A stretch of 64,000 bases of DNA. Origin: Lentzea flava. GTDB taxonomy: Bacteria; Actinomycetota; Actinomycetes; Mycobacteriales; Pseudonocardiaceae. The stretch's first letter is position 1. Every line of letters starts with the position of its first letter. Below, one piece after another: positions 16,658 through 25,080 of this stretch. The stretch lies in contig NZ_BMRE01000010.1 in NCBI RefSeq assembly GCF_014648475.1, positions 1-64,000 of the forward strand, given 5' to 3'. A model generated the notes under the pieces. That model worked only from the letters and a program-made list of their open reading frames with translations, did no database searches and was not told the DNA's origin. The position numbers and the translations under genes are program-made.

Positions 16658-17798
16658 GCTGCCTTCTCAGGCCGAGGTCGTCGTCATCGGCGGCGGGGTG
16701 ATCGGCACATCCGTTGCCTTTCACCTCGCCGAGGCAGGCGTCCGGGACGTCGTCGTCGTGGAGCGGGATGAGCTGGGGTCCGGCTCCACCTGCAAGGCAG
16801 CGGGTGGAGTGCGCGCCCAGTTCTCCGACGAACTGAACATCAGGCTCGGCGCCCGATCACTCGAAGCGTTCCAGCGCTTTCCGCAGCGGCCCGGGCAGGA
16901 GATCGATCTGCACCAGGTCGGCTACCTGTTCCTCCTTTCTTCTGCCGAACACGTCACGGCGTTCGAGCGCAACGTCGACCTCCAGAACTCCCTCGGCGTG
17001 CGCAGTCGGATGCTGACTGTCGAGGAAGCACGACGGATGTCGCCGTTGATCGAAACGGACGGCCTGCTCGCGGCGACCTACTCGCCGGACGACGGACACT
17101 GCACGCCTGAGTCCGTTGTCCTCGGTTACGCCACCGCGGCCCGCCGGCTCGGTGTCCGTTTCCACACCAGAACCACCGTGAGATCGATCGTAGGGACGGG
17201 GTCCGACACTTTTCGCGTGCAGACCGACCGCGGCGAGGTTTCGACGGGGAATGTGGTCTGCGCAGCGGGCGCGTGGTCGCGCTCGATCGGCGAGATGGTG
17301 GGCGTTGACCTGCCGGTTTCCCCTCTGCGACGGCAGATCATGTTCACCGAGCCCATGCCAGAGCTACACGATCGGGTGACGCCCTTCACCATCGACTTCG
17401 CCAGCACCTTCTACTTCCACCGCGAGGGCCGCGGGCTGCTGTTCGGCATGTCCGACCCGGACGAGACGCCGGGCTTCAAGCTGGACATGTCCGACGCGTG
17501 GCTGCCGCGCCTCACCGAGGCGATCGAACGGCGCGCACCGCGACTGCTCGACGTGGGCGTGCGCAACGGGTGGGCCGGGCTGTACGAGGTGACGCCCGAC
17601 CACAACGCGCTGATCGGCTCAGCCGGACGTTTCTTCTACGCCACGGGATTCTCCGGACACGGTTTCCTGCAGGGCCCCGCGGTCGGCGAGGTCGTGCGCG
17701 ACCTCGTGCTCGGCCGCGAGCCCTTCGTCGACGTGTCCAGTTTGGACGCCTCCCGGTTCGCCGCCGACCGGGCGCGGCCGGAACTCAACTGCGTGTGA
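16638..17798 (+). CDS. FAD-dependent amine/imino acid oxidase (DAO family)
   Basis: A 386-aa D-amino-acid-oxidase-family flavoprotein. It has the N-terminal dinucleotide motif VVVIGGGVIGTSVAFHLAEAG, then ERDELGSGSTCKAAGGVRAQ, typical of sarcosine/pipecolate/dimethylglycine oxidases, and the C-terminal FAD contact ATGFSGHGFLQGPAVGE. It begins with TTG 16638, overlapping the aldehyde dehydrogenase gene by 20 nt, with GAGGCG upstream. In this operon an L-pipecolate- or saccharopine-oxidase-like step would produce the semialdehyde used by the preceding enzyme; that is inference. Confidence 0.85.
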   Translation: MTSDSAELPSQAEVVVIGGGVIGTSVAFHLAEAGVRDVVVVERDELGSGSTCKAAGGVRAQFSDELNIRLGARSLEAFQRFPQRPGQEIDLHQVGYLFLLSSAEHVTAFERNVDLQNSLGVRSRMLTVEEARRMSPLIETDGLLAATYSPDDGHCTPESVVLGYATAARRLGVRFHTRTTVRSIVGTGSDTFRVQTDRGEVSTGNVVCAAGAWSRSIGEMVGVDLPVSPLRRQIMFTEPMPELHDRVTPFTIDFASTFYFHREGRGLLFGMSDPDETPGFKLDMSDAWLPRLTEAIERRAPRLLDVGVRNGWAGLYEVTPDHNALIGSAGRFFYATGFSGHGFLQGPAVGEVVRDLVLGREPFVDVSSLDASRFAADRARPELNCV

Positions 17799-17807
17799 GG
17801 GATGCTG

Positions 17808-18926
17808 ATGGACGTTCTCCAGCTCATGGACGAGTGGGGGCCTGAGAAGGTCGTCTGCGTGTCCGACCGGCGCACCGGCATGAAAGGTGTGCTCGTCATC
17901 GACAACACCGCGCGCGGCATGGGCAAGGGCGGCACGCGGATGAGCCCCGGCGTGACCGTCGCCGAGATCGCCCGCCTCGCGCGCGTGATGACGTGGAAGT
18001 GGGCGGGGGCCGACCTGTTCTTCGGCGGGGCGAAGGCGGGCATCGTGTTCGATCCTGCCTCGCCTGACAAGGAAGCCGCGCTGCGGGCGTTCGCGCGCAA
18101 GCTCTCCAACGAGGTGCCGCGCGAATACGTGCTCGGCCTCGACATGGGCCTCACCGAACGGGACGCCGCGATCGTCCAGGACGAACTGTCGGACCGCGGC
18201 GCTATGATGGGCGCACCGGCTCAACTCGGCGGTCTTCCGTACGACGAGCTGGGCGTCACCGGGTTCGGCGTGGCCGAGGTGGCGGACGAACTGATGTCGT
18301 TGTCCGGCAAGCGGGTGGCGATCCAGGGTTTCGGCGCGGTTGGTGCCGCGGCGGCTCGGCGCTTCGCCGAACTGGGCGCTGTCGTCGTTGCCGTGTCGTC
18401 GGTGCACGGCGCGTTGGTGGACCCCGACGGCCTGGACGTGGCGCGCCTGCTCGACCTGCGGGCGTCGTCCGGTGATCTCGCGGTCAAGGAGTACGGCCCG
18501 GTTCAGGCACTGGGCGCCGAACTCCGGGTGCCGTGCGACGTGCTGGTGCCGGCCGCGTTGCAGGACGTGATCGACGCGGACCTGGCAGGCGAGCTCGACA
18601 CCACCCTGGTGGTCGAGGGCGCGAACCTGCCGACCTCCGTTGCGGCACAGGAGGTCCTGGCCGCGCGCGGCATCACGGTCGTGCCGGACTTCATCGCGAA
18701 CGCCGGCGGCGTGGTCGCGGCGGCGTTCGGCATGGACGCGCGGTACTCACCGTTCCCGGTGAACCCCGCGACGGTGCTGGACGCGGTGTCGCAGAAGCTG
18801 AGGGCGAACGCGGCCCACATCGTCGCGGAAGCCCGGAATCGCGGCACCACAACACATGTGGCTGCGCGGGAGCTCGCGCAGGAACGTGTGCTGGCCGCGA
18901 TGAAGCTGCGGGGGCGGGTCGCATGA
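17808..18926 (+). CDS. Glu/Leu/Phe/Val dehydrogenase family protein
   Basis: A 372-aa amino acid dehydrogenase. The substrate/catalytic region reads KGGTRMSPGV and FFGGAKAGI, with the catalytic Lys in the latter (family form GGxKGG). The NAD-binding fold has VAIQGFGAVGAAAARRFAELG, and VEGANLPTS and VVPDFIANAGGV are typical of the C-terminal half. I prefer ATG 17808 because GAGGG lies 6 nt before it; ATG 17802 is directly on the Shine-Dalgarno. The operon context suggests oxidative deamination of an aliphatic amino acid such as 2-aminoadipate, but substrate specificity is unproven. Confidence 0.88.
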   Translation: MDVLQLMDEWGPEKVVCVSDRRTGMKGVLVIDNTARGMGKGGTRMSPGVTVAEIARLARVMTWKWAGADLFFGGAKAGIVFDPASPDKEAALRAFARKLSNEVPREYVLGLDMGLTERDAAIVQDELSDRGAMMGAPAQLGGLPYDELGVTGFGVAEVADELMSLSGKRVAIQGFGAVGAAAARRFAELGAVVVAVSSVHGALVDPDGLDVARLLDLRASSGDLAVKEYGPVQALGAELRVPCDVLVPAALQDVIDADLAGELDTTLVVEGANLPTSVAAQEVLAARGITVVPDFIANAGGVVAAAFGMDARYSPFPVNPATVLDAVSQKLRANAAHIVAEARNRGTTTHVAARELAQERVLAAMKLRGRVA

Positions 18927-20314
18927 GCGCGCCCGACGCTGCCGCGAACGGGACGCACCCGGCACGGGAAGGCGTGCCGGGCGAGGCGGAACAGCCTGTG
19001 CCCGGCCGCGCAAGCTCGCCCGACGGTGCCGCGAACGAGACGGACACGGCACAAGAAGGCGTGACAGGCGCGACGCAACAGTCCGAGCCGAGTCGTGCGA
19101 GCGCGCCCGACGCTGCCGCGAACCAAGCGGCCGGAACCGAGGCCGAAGCCGTCACAACCCACGCAGAAGAAAGGGCGTCGGCACAGGAAGGCGTGACAGG
19201 CACGGCGCAACAGCCCGGGCCGAGTCGTGCGAGCGCGCTCGAAGGCATCGTGATCGCGGACTTCAGCCGGGTGCTGGCCGCCCCGTACGCGACGATGGTG
19301 CTGGGCGACCTCGGCGCCGAGGTGGTCAAGGTCGAACAACCCGGCCGCGGCGACGAGACCCGCACGTGGGGTCCGCCGCACTTCGAGGGCGAGGCGACGT
19401 ACTTCCTGTCCGTCAACAGGAACAAGATGTCCGTGCAGATCGACCTGTCCACGCGGGCGGGCCGGGAGCAGGCGCGCGAGCTGATCGCGCGGGCGGACGT
19501 GGTGGTGGAGAACTTCAAACCGGGCACCATGAAGAAGTTCGGGCTGGACTACGAGTCGTTGGGGCGTGACGACCTGGTCTACTGCTCGATCTCCGGGTTC
19601 GGTTCTGGCAAGGGCGCGGACCTGCCCGGCTACGACCTGCTCGTGCAGGCCGTGGGCGGGCTGATGAGCATGACCGGGCCCGGGCCGTACGAGCCGGTGA
19701 AAACCGGTGTGGCACTGGTCGACGTGCTCACCGGGTTGCACGCGTGCGTCGGCATTCTGGCGGCGTTGCGGCACCGGGAGGCGACCGGGCAGGGGCAGCT
19801 GGTCGAGCTGGACCTGCTGTCGGTGTTGTTGTCCAGCATGGTGAACCAGAGCGCGGGGTTCACGCTGGCCGGCTCGATCCCGAAGCCGATGGGCAACCGG
19901 CACCCGTCGATCGCGCCGTACGAGGTGTTCCCGACGGCCGATCAGCCGATGGTGCTCGCGGTCGGGAACGACCGGCAGTTCCGGCGGCTGTGCTCGGTGC
20001 TGGACGTGCCGGAGCTGGCCACGGACGAGCGGTTCGTGACGAACTCGGCGAGGGTCGAGCACGTCGACGAGCTGTTCGAGGTGTTGTCGGCGCGGCTGCG
20101 GACGCGGCCGGCGCAGCACTGGTTCGAAACCCTGACGCCGCTGGGCGTTCCGTGCGGTCCGGTGAACGACATCGCGCACGCGTTCGCGCTGGCGGAGTCG
20201 CTGGACCTCAACCCCACCGCGACGATCGGCGACATGACGCTCGTCGCGAACCCCATCCGCCTGTCGCGCACGCCGGTCACCTACCGGCTGCGCCCGCCGA
20301 AGCTGGAGCAGTGA
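18923..20314 (+). CDS. CaiB/BaiF CoA-transferase with N-terminal repeat tail (putative succinyl-CoA:glutarate CoA-transferase)
   Basis: A 463-aa class III CoA-transferase. The CaiB domain begins around residue 105 (IVIADFSRVLAAPYATMVLGD) with LGAEVVKVEQP, FLSVNRNK, ADVVVENFKPG, the catalytic Asp region LPGYDLLVQAVGG, and GVPCGPVNDI. The normal family length is about 390-400 aa. The first ~104 residues are a low-complexity Ala/Glu/Gln/Pro tail made of three related repeats. The ATG overlaps the preceding stop (ATGA), and the repeats stay in frame, so the tail is probably translated; a GTG at 19249 could give the bare enzyme. Beside glutaryl-CoA dehydrogenase, the likely acceptor is glutarate. 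Confidence 0.85.
   Translation: MSAPDAAANGTHPAREGVPGEAEQPVPGRASSPDGAANETDTAQEGVTGATQQSEPSRASAPDAAANQAAGTEAEAVTTHAEERASAQEGVTGTAQQPGPSRASALEGIVIADFSRVLAAPYATMVLGDLGAEVVKVEQPGRGDETRTWGPPHFEGEATYFLSVNRNKMSVQIDLSTRAGREQARELIARADVVVENFKPGTMKKFGLDYESLGRDDLVYCSISGFGSGKGADLPGYDLLVQAVGGLMSMTGPGPYEPVKTGVALVDVLTGLHACVGILAALRHREATGQGQLVELDLLSVLLSSMVNQSAGFTLAGSIPKPMGNRHPSIAPYEVFPTADQPMVLAVGNDRQFRRLCSVLDVPELATDERFVTNSARVEHVDELFEVLSARLRTRPAQHWFETLTPLGVPCGPVNDIAHAFALAESLDLNPTATIGDMTLVANPIRLSRTPVTYRLRPPKLEQ
18926..19234 (+). repeat. three imperfect ~90-bp in-frame repeats in the CaiB gene
   Basis: Protein residues 2-31, 31-60 and 60-104 share the pattern RAS-(A/S)PD-(A/G)AAN, then A(R/Q)EGV(P/T)G, a Gln pair, P(G/S)RAS. 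The third copy carries a ~15-residue insertion (around TEAEAVTTHAEER). At DNA level the shared blocks GCCCGACG.TGCCGCGAAC and GAAGGCGTG.C.GGC are well conserved, which suggests recent tandem duplication with the reading frame kept. Confidence 0.75.
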
Positions 20315-20315
20315 A

Positions 20316-21476
20316 GTGCAGGACCCGTTGCAGTTGCTGGACATCCCGTCGTTGCTGAGCGACGAGGAGCGCGACATCCAGGCCACCGTCGCGGCGTACC
20401 TGTCCGATCACGTGCGGCCGCACATCGCCACCTGGTTCGAGGAAGGCGTGTTGCCGCGGGAGCTGGCCCGCGAACTCGGCAAGCTCGGGGTGCTGGGCAT
20501 GCACCTCGAGGGGTACGGGTGCGCGGGCACGTCGGCGTTGGCGTACGGGCTCGCGTGCCTGGAGCTGGAGGCCGTGGACAGCGGGATCCGGAGCTTCGTG
20601 TCGGTGCAGGGGTCGCTGTCGATGTTCTCGATCTGGAAGTACGGGTCGGAGGAGCAGAAGCAGGAGTGGTTGCCGCGGCTCGCGGCCGGCGACGCGATCG
20701 GGTGCTTCGGGCTGACCGAGCCGGACTTCGGCTCGAACCCGTCGGGGATGCGCACGCGGGCCGTGCGCGACGGTGGGGACTGGGTGCTGAACGGCACCAA
20801 GATGTGGATCACCAACGGTGGCCTCGCGGACGTGGCAACCGTGTGGGCGCAGACCGAGGAGGGAATCCGAGGATTTCTCGTGCCCCGCGGCACGCCGGGA
20901 TTCTCGACCAGGGACATCAAGCACAAGCTGTCGATGCGAGCGTCCGTCACGTCCGAGCTGATCCTCGAGGACGTGCGGTTGCCGGACAGCGCGCGGCTGC
21001 CGCTCGCGACTTCGCTGCGCGCTCCCCTGTCGTGCCTGAACGAGGCGCGGTTCGGGATCGTGTTCGGTGCCGTCGGCGCCGCGCGGGACTCGTTGCAGGC
21101 GGCGCTCGACTACTCCGGCACGCGCATCCAGTTCGACAAGCCGATCGCCGCGTTCCAGCTGACGCAGCGCAAGCTCGCGAGCATGTCCGTGCAGGTCAAC
21201 AACGCGATGCTGCTCGCACTGCACCTCGCGAGGCTCAAGGAGGCCGGCACGCTGAAGCCGGAGCAGATCAGCATGGGCAAGTACAACAACGTCGAGGCGG
21301 CCATCGCGATCGCGCGGGAGAGCAGGACGGTCCTCGGGGCCAACGGCATCTCGCTGGAGTACTCGCCGTTGCGTCACGCGAACAACCTGGAATCCGTGCT
21401 GACCTATGAGGGAACCTCCGACATCCACCTGCTATCCATCGGCCACGCGTTGACCGGAATCGCCTCATTCCGATGA
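20316..21476 (+). CDS. gcdH: glutaryl-CoA dehydrogenase (acyl-CoA dehydrogenase family)
   Basis: A 386-aa flavoenzyme converting glutaryl-CoA to crotonyl-CoA and CO2. It is the GCDH branch rather than a generic acyl-CoA dehydrogenase: GYGCAGTSALAYGLACLELE, VDSGIRSFVSVQGSL with the Arg and Ser that bind the distal carboxylate, GCFGLTEPDFGSNP, and the catalytic Glu in TYEGTSDIH. GTG start one nucleotide after the CaiB stop. It is the last gene of the operon; CGGAAT-N6-ATTCCG (21455-21472) overlaps its 3' end. Confidence 0.92.
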   Translation: MQDPLQLLDIPSLLSDEERDIQATVAAYLSDHVRPHIATWFEEGVLPRELARELGKLGVLGMHLEGYGCAGTSALAYGLACLELEAVDSGIRSFVSVQGSLSMFSIWKYGSEEQKQEWLPRLAAGDAIGCFGLTEPDFGSNPSGMRTRAVRDGGDWVLNGTKMWITNGGLADVATVWAQTEEGIRGFLVPRGTPGFSTRDIKHKLSMRASVTSELILEDVRLPDSARLPLATSLRAPLSCLNEARFGIVFGAVGAARDSLQAALDYSGTRIQFDKPIAAFQLTQRKLASMSVQVNNAMLLALHLARLKEAGTLKPEQISMGKYNNVEAAIAIARESRTVLGANGISLEYSPLRHANNLESVLTYEGTSDIHLLSIGHALTGIASFR

Positions 21477-21540
21477 TCCTTCGCCCTATCCTGCAACCCG
21501 CAACGGGATCGTGGGGTGGGAGGACGTTCTGCCGGAGGAG

Positions 21541-22128
21541 ATGAGCAGCCGCAGCGACGCGCGCCGCAACCGCAAGCGTTTGCTGGAGGCGGCCACGCAC
21601 GTTCTGCGGGCTGAACCAGCAACGGCGACGATGCAGTCCATCGCGCGCAGGGCGGCGCTTTCGCAAGCGACGGCGTACCGCCACTTCCCGTCCGTGGAAG
21701 CGCTCGTTTCGGCGTATCACGAGGACGTCATCACGTCGTTGGCCGAACACGGCGAACGGTCCCGCAAGACCGGCAAGGAGCTGTTCGAGCACCAGGCCAC
21801 GCGCTGGGTGAAGCTGCAGAACGTGCACGGTCCGGTGATCGTGCGGTTCTGGTCCCAGCGCGGGTTCCTGGAGCGGCTGCAGTCCGCGGACGTCCTCACC
21901 ACGCTGTCGGGCAAGGCGTGGGACAGGGCGCTGCGCGGAGTGCTGATCGAGCTGGCGCTGCCGGACGCCTTGCTGTCCGTCGCGCGGTTCCTGCACAACG
22001 CGCTGTTCGACCCGCGGGAGATCATCGATCTGACGAAGACCGCCGGACTACCCGACGAGCAGGTGGTCCGGCGGCTCTCGGACGCGTTCTACGGAGCGCT
22101 GCGCGGATGGGCGAACTCGGGAGCGTGA
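21541..22128 (+). CDS. TetR-family transcriptional regulator
   Basis: A 195-aa regulator. The N-terminal TetR helix-turn-helix reads RRNRKRLLEAATHVLRAEP, MQSIARRAALSQATAYRHFPS and VEALVSAYH. The C-terminal ligand domain (residues ~70-190) has no recognisable subfamily. Start choice is uncertain: ATG 21541 has GGAGGAG abutting it, while GTG 21511 would add 10 residues. It follows the glutaryl-CoA dehydrogenase gene by ~65 nt and may be independently transcribed (TATCCT at 21486). Confidence 0.85.
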   Translation: MSSRSDARRNRKRLLEAATHVLRAEPATATMQSIARRAALSQATAYRHFPSVEALVSAYHEDVITSLAEHGERSRKTGKELFEHQATRWVKLQNVHGPVIVRFWSQRGFLERLQSADVLTTLSGKAWDRALRGVLIELALPDALLSVARFLHNALFDPREIIDLTKTAGLPDEQVVRRLSDAFYGALRGWANSGA

Positions 22129-22140
22129 AACCCCTGAGGC

Positions 22141-22827
22141 TCAGCACACCCTGACGCGCTGGAGCTCCGCCTTGAGGTTCGGCCGGCCGTCCAGCGGGTT
22201 CTCCCCCGCGATGCCGCCCGCCGCGATCTTGTCGAGGGTCTTCAGGCCCTCCGGCAGGATCGTGCCGAACACTGTGTAGTTCGGGCGCAGGATCGAGTCG
22301 GTCTGCACCAGGAAGAACTGGCTGCCGTTCGTGTCCGGGCCGGCGTTGGCCATCGCGAGCGTGCCGCGCGGGTAGATGCGGCGCTGGCCGGTCGGGTCGT
22401 TCGGCGCGGGCTGCAGGTCGGTGGGCAGCTCGTCCTTGTACTTGTAGCCGGGGCCACCCTCACCGGTGTTGGACGGGTCGCCGCACTGCAGCACCTTCAG
22501 CGTCGGGTACGCGGTGAGGCGGTGGCACTCGGTCTTGTCGTAGAAGCGGTGCTCCGCGAGGTGGATGAAGCTGTGCACCGTGCACGGGGCCTTGGCGCGG
22601 TCGAGCAGCAGCGGGATGTCGCCCTGGTTCGTCTTCACCTTCACCAGGACCTTGCCCTTGGTGAACCACGGGTTGCGCGGAATCGACACCGGACGAGCGG
22701 GAGGTTCCTCCGGCGTCGCGGTGTAGCCGCAGTCGGGCCGTGCCTGTGGCTGCGCGGAAGCGGTTCCGGTGGTGATGAATCCAACGGCCAGTGCCGCCAC
22801 TGCCAGACCAGCTGCGATTCGCCTCAT
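22141..22827 (-). CDS. secreted cyclophilin-type peptidyl-prolyl cis-trans isomerase
   Basis: A 228-aa protein with a Sec signal (RRIAAGLAVAALAVGFITTG, cut after ASA) followed by a cyclophilin domain: VKTNQGDIPLLLDRAKAPCT, CGDPSNTGEGGPGYKYKDE, GTLAMANAGPDTNGSQFFLV and a closing TVFGTILPEG. The active-site Arg of the canonical FHR motif appears as CHR in DKTECHRLTAYP, so the Phe is replaced. It is expected to assist folding of exported proteins. AGGAAA lies about 6 nt before the ATG. It converges on the TetR gene. Confidence 0.9.
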   Translation of the reverse strand: MRRIAAGLAVAALAVGFITTGTASAQPQARPDCGYTATPEEPPARPVSIPRNPWFTKGKVLVKVKTNQGDIPLLLDRAKAPCTVHSFIHLAEHRFYDKTECHRLTAYPTLKVLQCGDPSNTGEGGPGYKYKDELPTDLQPAPNDPTGQRRIYPRGTLAMANAGPDTNGSQFFLVQTDSILRPNYTVFGTILPEGLKTLDKIAAGGIAGENPLDGRPNLKAELQRVRVC

Positions 22828-22878
22828 GCGCGTTTCCTAGTGGAGTGGGCCGCGGCCGGGCAAGGTTTAACGGATCAC

Positions 22879-23208
22879 TCAGTTGTCGGTGTCCTCGGTG
22901 ATCTCGTACTCGCAGGTCGTTTCCTCACCGGAGCGGGCGATCTCCTTCTCCTTCTCGACGCGCAGCTTGCACGTGACCTGGTTGTCCGACTTGACCTTCA
23001 CCGTGATCTTGCCGAGCGCGTTGGCCAGCATTCCGCGGTTCCGCACCGGCAGGTCGACGGTTTCGGTGTACGAGTTGCCGCCGGGAACGCTGACCGAGAC
23101 CTCGGCCTTGCCGGTGCCTTCGACGTCGTAGAACGCCTCGTAGGTGTAGCTCTTCGGGCCACACGCCGTGAGTGCCAAAACGGGAACCAGCAGGAGGAGT
23201 TTGTTCAT
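22879..23208 (-). CDS. small MmpS-like lipoprotein
   Basis: A 109-aa protein with a lipoprotein signal, MNKLLLLVPVLALTAC, and a single beta-sandwich-like domain resembling the extracytoplasmic half of MmpS proteins: YEAFYDVEGTGKAEVSVSVPG, ETVDLPVRNRG, and Cys in QVTCKLRV and EETTCEYEI. There is no MmpL-type transporter nearby. A protein with the same type of C-terminal domain is encoded at 56620-57222. Function unknown. Confidence 0.72.
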   Translation of the reverse strand: MNKLLLLVPVLALTACGPKSYTYEAFYDVEGTGKAEVSVSVPGGNSYTETVDLPVRNRGMLANALGKITVKVKSDNQVTCKLRVEKEKEIARSGEETTCEYEITEDTDN

Positions 23209-23268
23209 GGCTCGAATTCTGGTGATCGGCTCGCGGTGTCACTTCTGTCTGCGGACGGGTTGTGGGTC

Positions 23269-23895
23269 CTACTTTTGGCCGACCAGCCGGGATTCCCACG
23301 CCCAGGCGGCGATCTCGACGCGGTTGCGCGCGTCCAATTTGGTCTGAACGCTGGCCAGGTGCGTTTTGACCGTGCCCACTGAGATGAAGAGTTCCTGAGC
23401 GATCTCGGCGTTTGTCCGGCCAATGGCCGCGAGCTTGACGACATCGAGCTCGCGCGCGGACAGGTTGTGCGGCTGTTGAGGTGTCGGCGTGTTCATGTGT
23501 TGCAACAGCCTGACGGTGATGGACGGGCTGATGAGCGCATCACCTGTGACGGCCGCACGGACCGCTTCGATGAGCAGGTTGGGACCGGCGTCCTTCAGCA
23601 GGAACCCGCACGCGCCGTTATTCAGCGCCGTGTGCACGTACTCGTCGTGGTCGAACGTGGTGCACACGACCACGTGGACGTCGTTCGCGATCTGTTTGAG
23701 CGCTTCGAGGCCGTCCATGCGCGGCATGCGGATGTCCATCAACGCGACGTCCGGCTTGGTGCGGCGGGCCTCGGCGACGGCTTCGACACCGTCCTGCGCC
23801 TCGGCCACGACCTCGATGTCGGGCTCGGCTCCCAGAATCATGCCGAACCCCGTGCGCACCATCGCCTGGTCGTCCGCGACGAGAACCCTGATCAC
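23269..23895 (-). CDS. NarL/LuxR-family response regulator
   Basis: A 208-aa response regulator. The receiver domain has VLVADDQAMVRTG, phospho-acceptor Asp in VALMDIRMPRMDG, and the Lys in GFLLKDAGP. The C-terminal LuxR helix-turn-helix is NLSARELDVVKLAAIGRTNA and AEIAQELFISVGTVKTHL. The ATG overlaps the stop of the histidine kinase gene by 4 nt. It probably controls the divergent ABC transporter genes at 25075-27530. Confidence 0.92.
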   Translation of the reverse strand: MIRVLVADDQAMVRTGFGMILGAEPDIEVVAEAQDGVEAVAEARRTKPDVALMDIRMPRMDGLEALKQIANDVHVVVCTTFDHDEYVHTALNNGACGFLLKDAGPNLLIEAVRAAVTGDALISPSITVRLLQHMNTPTPQQPHNLSARELDVVKLAAIGRTNAEIAQELFISVGTVKTHLASVQTKLDARNRVEIAAWAWESRLVGQK

Positions 23896-24983
23896 GCGGT
23901 CGCCTTTCCTGTCGGGAGCGCGGCGTCGACGACCCAGCCGCCGTCGATGCCCGGCCCTGCCTTGATCCTGCCACCGAGCGCCTGCACGCGTTCGGTGAGT
24001 CCGACGAGACCGAAGCCGTTGCCCTGCCGTGCGGGCTTGCCGTCGTCGACGACCCGCACGGTGACCCAGTCCGGGGTGGCCTGGATCTGAACGTCCACTG
24101 TGGTCGCTTCCTGCGCGTGTTTGCGGATGTTGGTCAACGACTCCATGACCACGCGGTGCACGGAGCTCGCGACCTCGAGCGGCAGGGTTGCGGTGTCGCC
24201 GTGGATTTCGAGGGTCGCCCGCGGTTCGGCCTCCACGAGCGGCTCGATGTCGACGAGGCCCGCGACCGGTGCGACGGGGGCGTCGTCGCGGAGCATGCCG
24301 ACCATGCGGCGCATCGCGGCCATGGCCTCGCCACCGGCTTCCTCGATTCGTTCCAGAGCCTGTTTCGCCTGCTCAGGATTGCGTTCGACGATCCGGCCAG
24401 CGCCCTGGGCGAGCACGACCATCCCGGTGATGTGGTGGCCGACGAAGTCGTGCAGGTCCCTGGCGAACTCCGCCTTCTGCTCGGCCTTGACGGCCGCGAC
24501 CTGCTTCTCGCGCGCGTTGCCCAGCAGGCGGAGGTAGCCGATGAGCGCGAGCACGCCGGTGGCGACGACGAGCAGGCCCATCGCCAGGGTCAGCTCCGTG
24601 GGGCCGAGCGGGTATCGCACCGGCTGGGTGACCAGCGCGATCACGATCCAGCCGATCAGCGGCGCGTCCCACCACGACCTCGCGCGGTGCGCGGTGACCG
24701 CCAGCACGCCGGTGAGCGCCAGGGCCTCGGCCAGCCCGAACTCCTTCTCCAGCGGGTTGACCAGCGTGAACGTCAGGCACGCGGTGGCAGCCGCGGCAGC
24801 CGTCACCCGGTGGGGGCGCAGCCAGGCGAACGCGGGCAGCAGGACGCACGCCAGCGCCGCCCAGCCGGTCCACGGGTGAAGGCCGGGTGAGCGGAACAGG
24901 CCGTAGTACCAGTCCACGAACGCGGCGGCGACCAGGGCGGCGATCGCGCCGTACCTCCAGAGCATGGCCATGACCTTATGCAT
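23892..24983 (-). CDS. sensor histidine kinase (HisKA_3 type)
   Basis: A 363-aa kinase with about six N-terminal membrane segments, a short coiled linker, and the HisKA_3 phospho-acceptor box FARDLHDFVGHHITGMVVLA. The ATPase part has SLTNIRKHAQEA (N box), VRVVDDGKP and GNGFGLVGLTERVQALGG. It has no large extracytoplasmic sensor loop, as in the LiaS/DesK-like group that senses the membrane. Divergent from the MacB-type ABC transporter. The start at ATG 24983 has GAGG 9 nt upstream; ATG 24971 is an alternative. Confidence 0.9.
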   Translation of the reverse strand: MHKVMAMLWRYGAIAALVAAAFVDWYYGLFRSPGLHPWTGWAALACVLLPAFAWLRPHRVTAAAAATACLTFTLVNPLEKEFGLAEALALTGVLAVTAHRARSWWDAPLIGWIVIALVTQPVRYPLGPTELTLAMGLLVVATGVLALIGYLRLLGNAREKQVAAVKAEQKAEFARDLHDFVGHHITGMVVLAQGAGRIVERNPEQAKQALERIEEAGGEAMAAMRRMVGMLRDDAPVAPVAGLVDIEPLVEAEPRATLEIHGDTATLPLEVASSVHRVVMESLTNIRKHAQEATTVDVQIQATPDWVTVRVVDDGKPARQGNGFGLVGLTERVQALGGRIKAGPGIDGGWVVDAALPTGKATA

Positions 24984-25068
24984 TCGCGCATGCCTCGCAG
25001 ATCGGCCGAAAGACAGAGGCGGGCCGTGCCGGAGAGGGAGGCCCGGCCACGTCGTTTGCCGTTTTCTG

Positions 25069-25080
25069 GTTCACGTGAAC
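25069..25080. promoter_or_regulatory. 12-bp perfect palindrome over the ABC transporter start codon
   Basis: GTTCACGTGAAC is perfectly self-complementary and spans the GTG start at 25075. It sits in the divergent region between the kinase/regulator genes and the ABC transporter they probably control, so it may be an operator that blocks expression at the start site. Confidence 0.4.
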
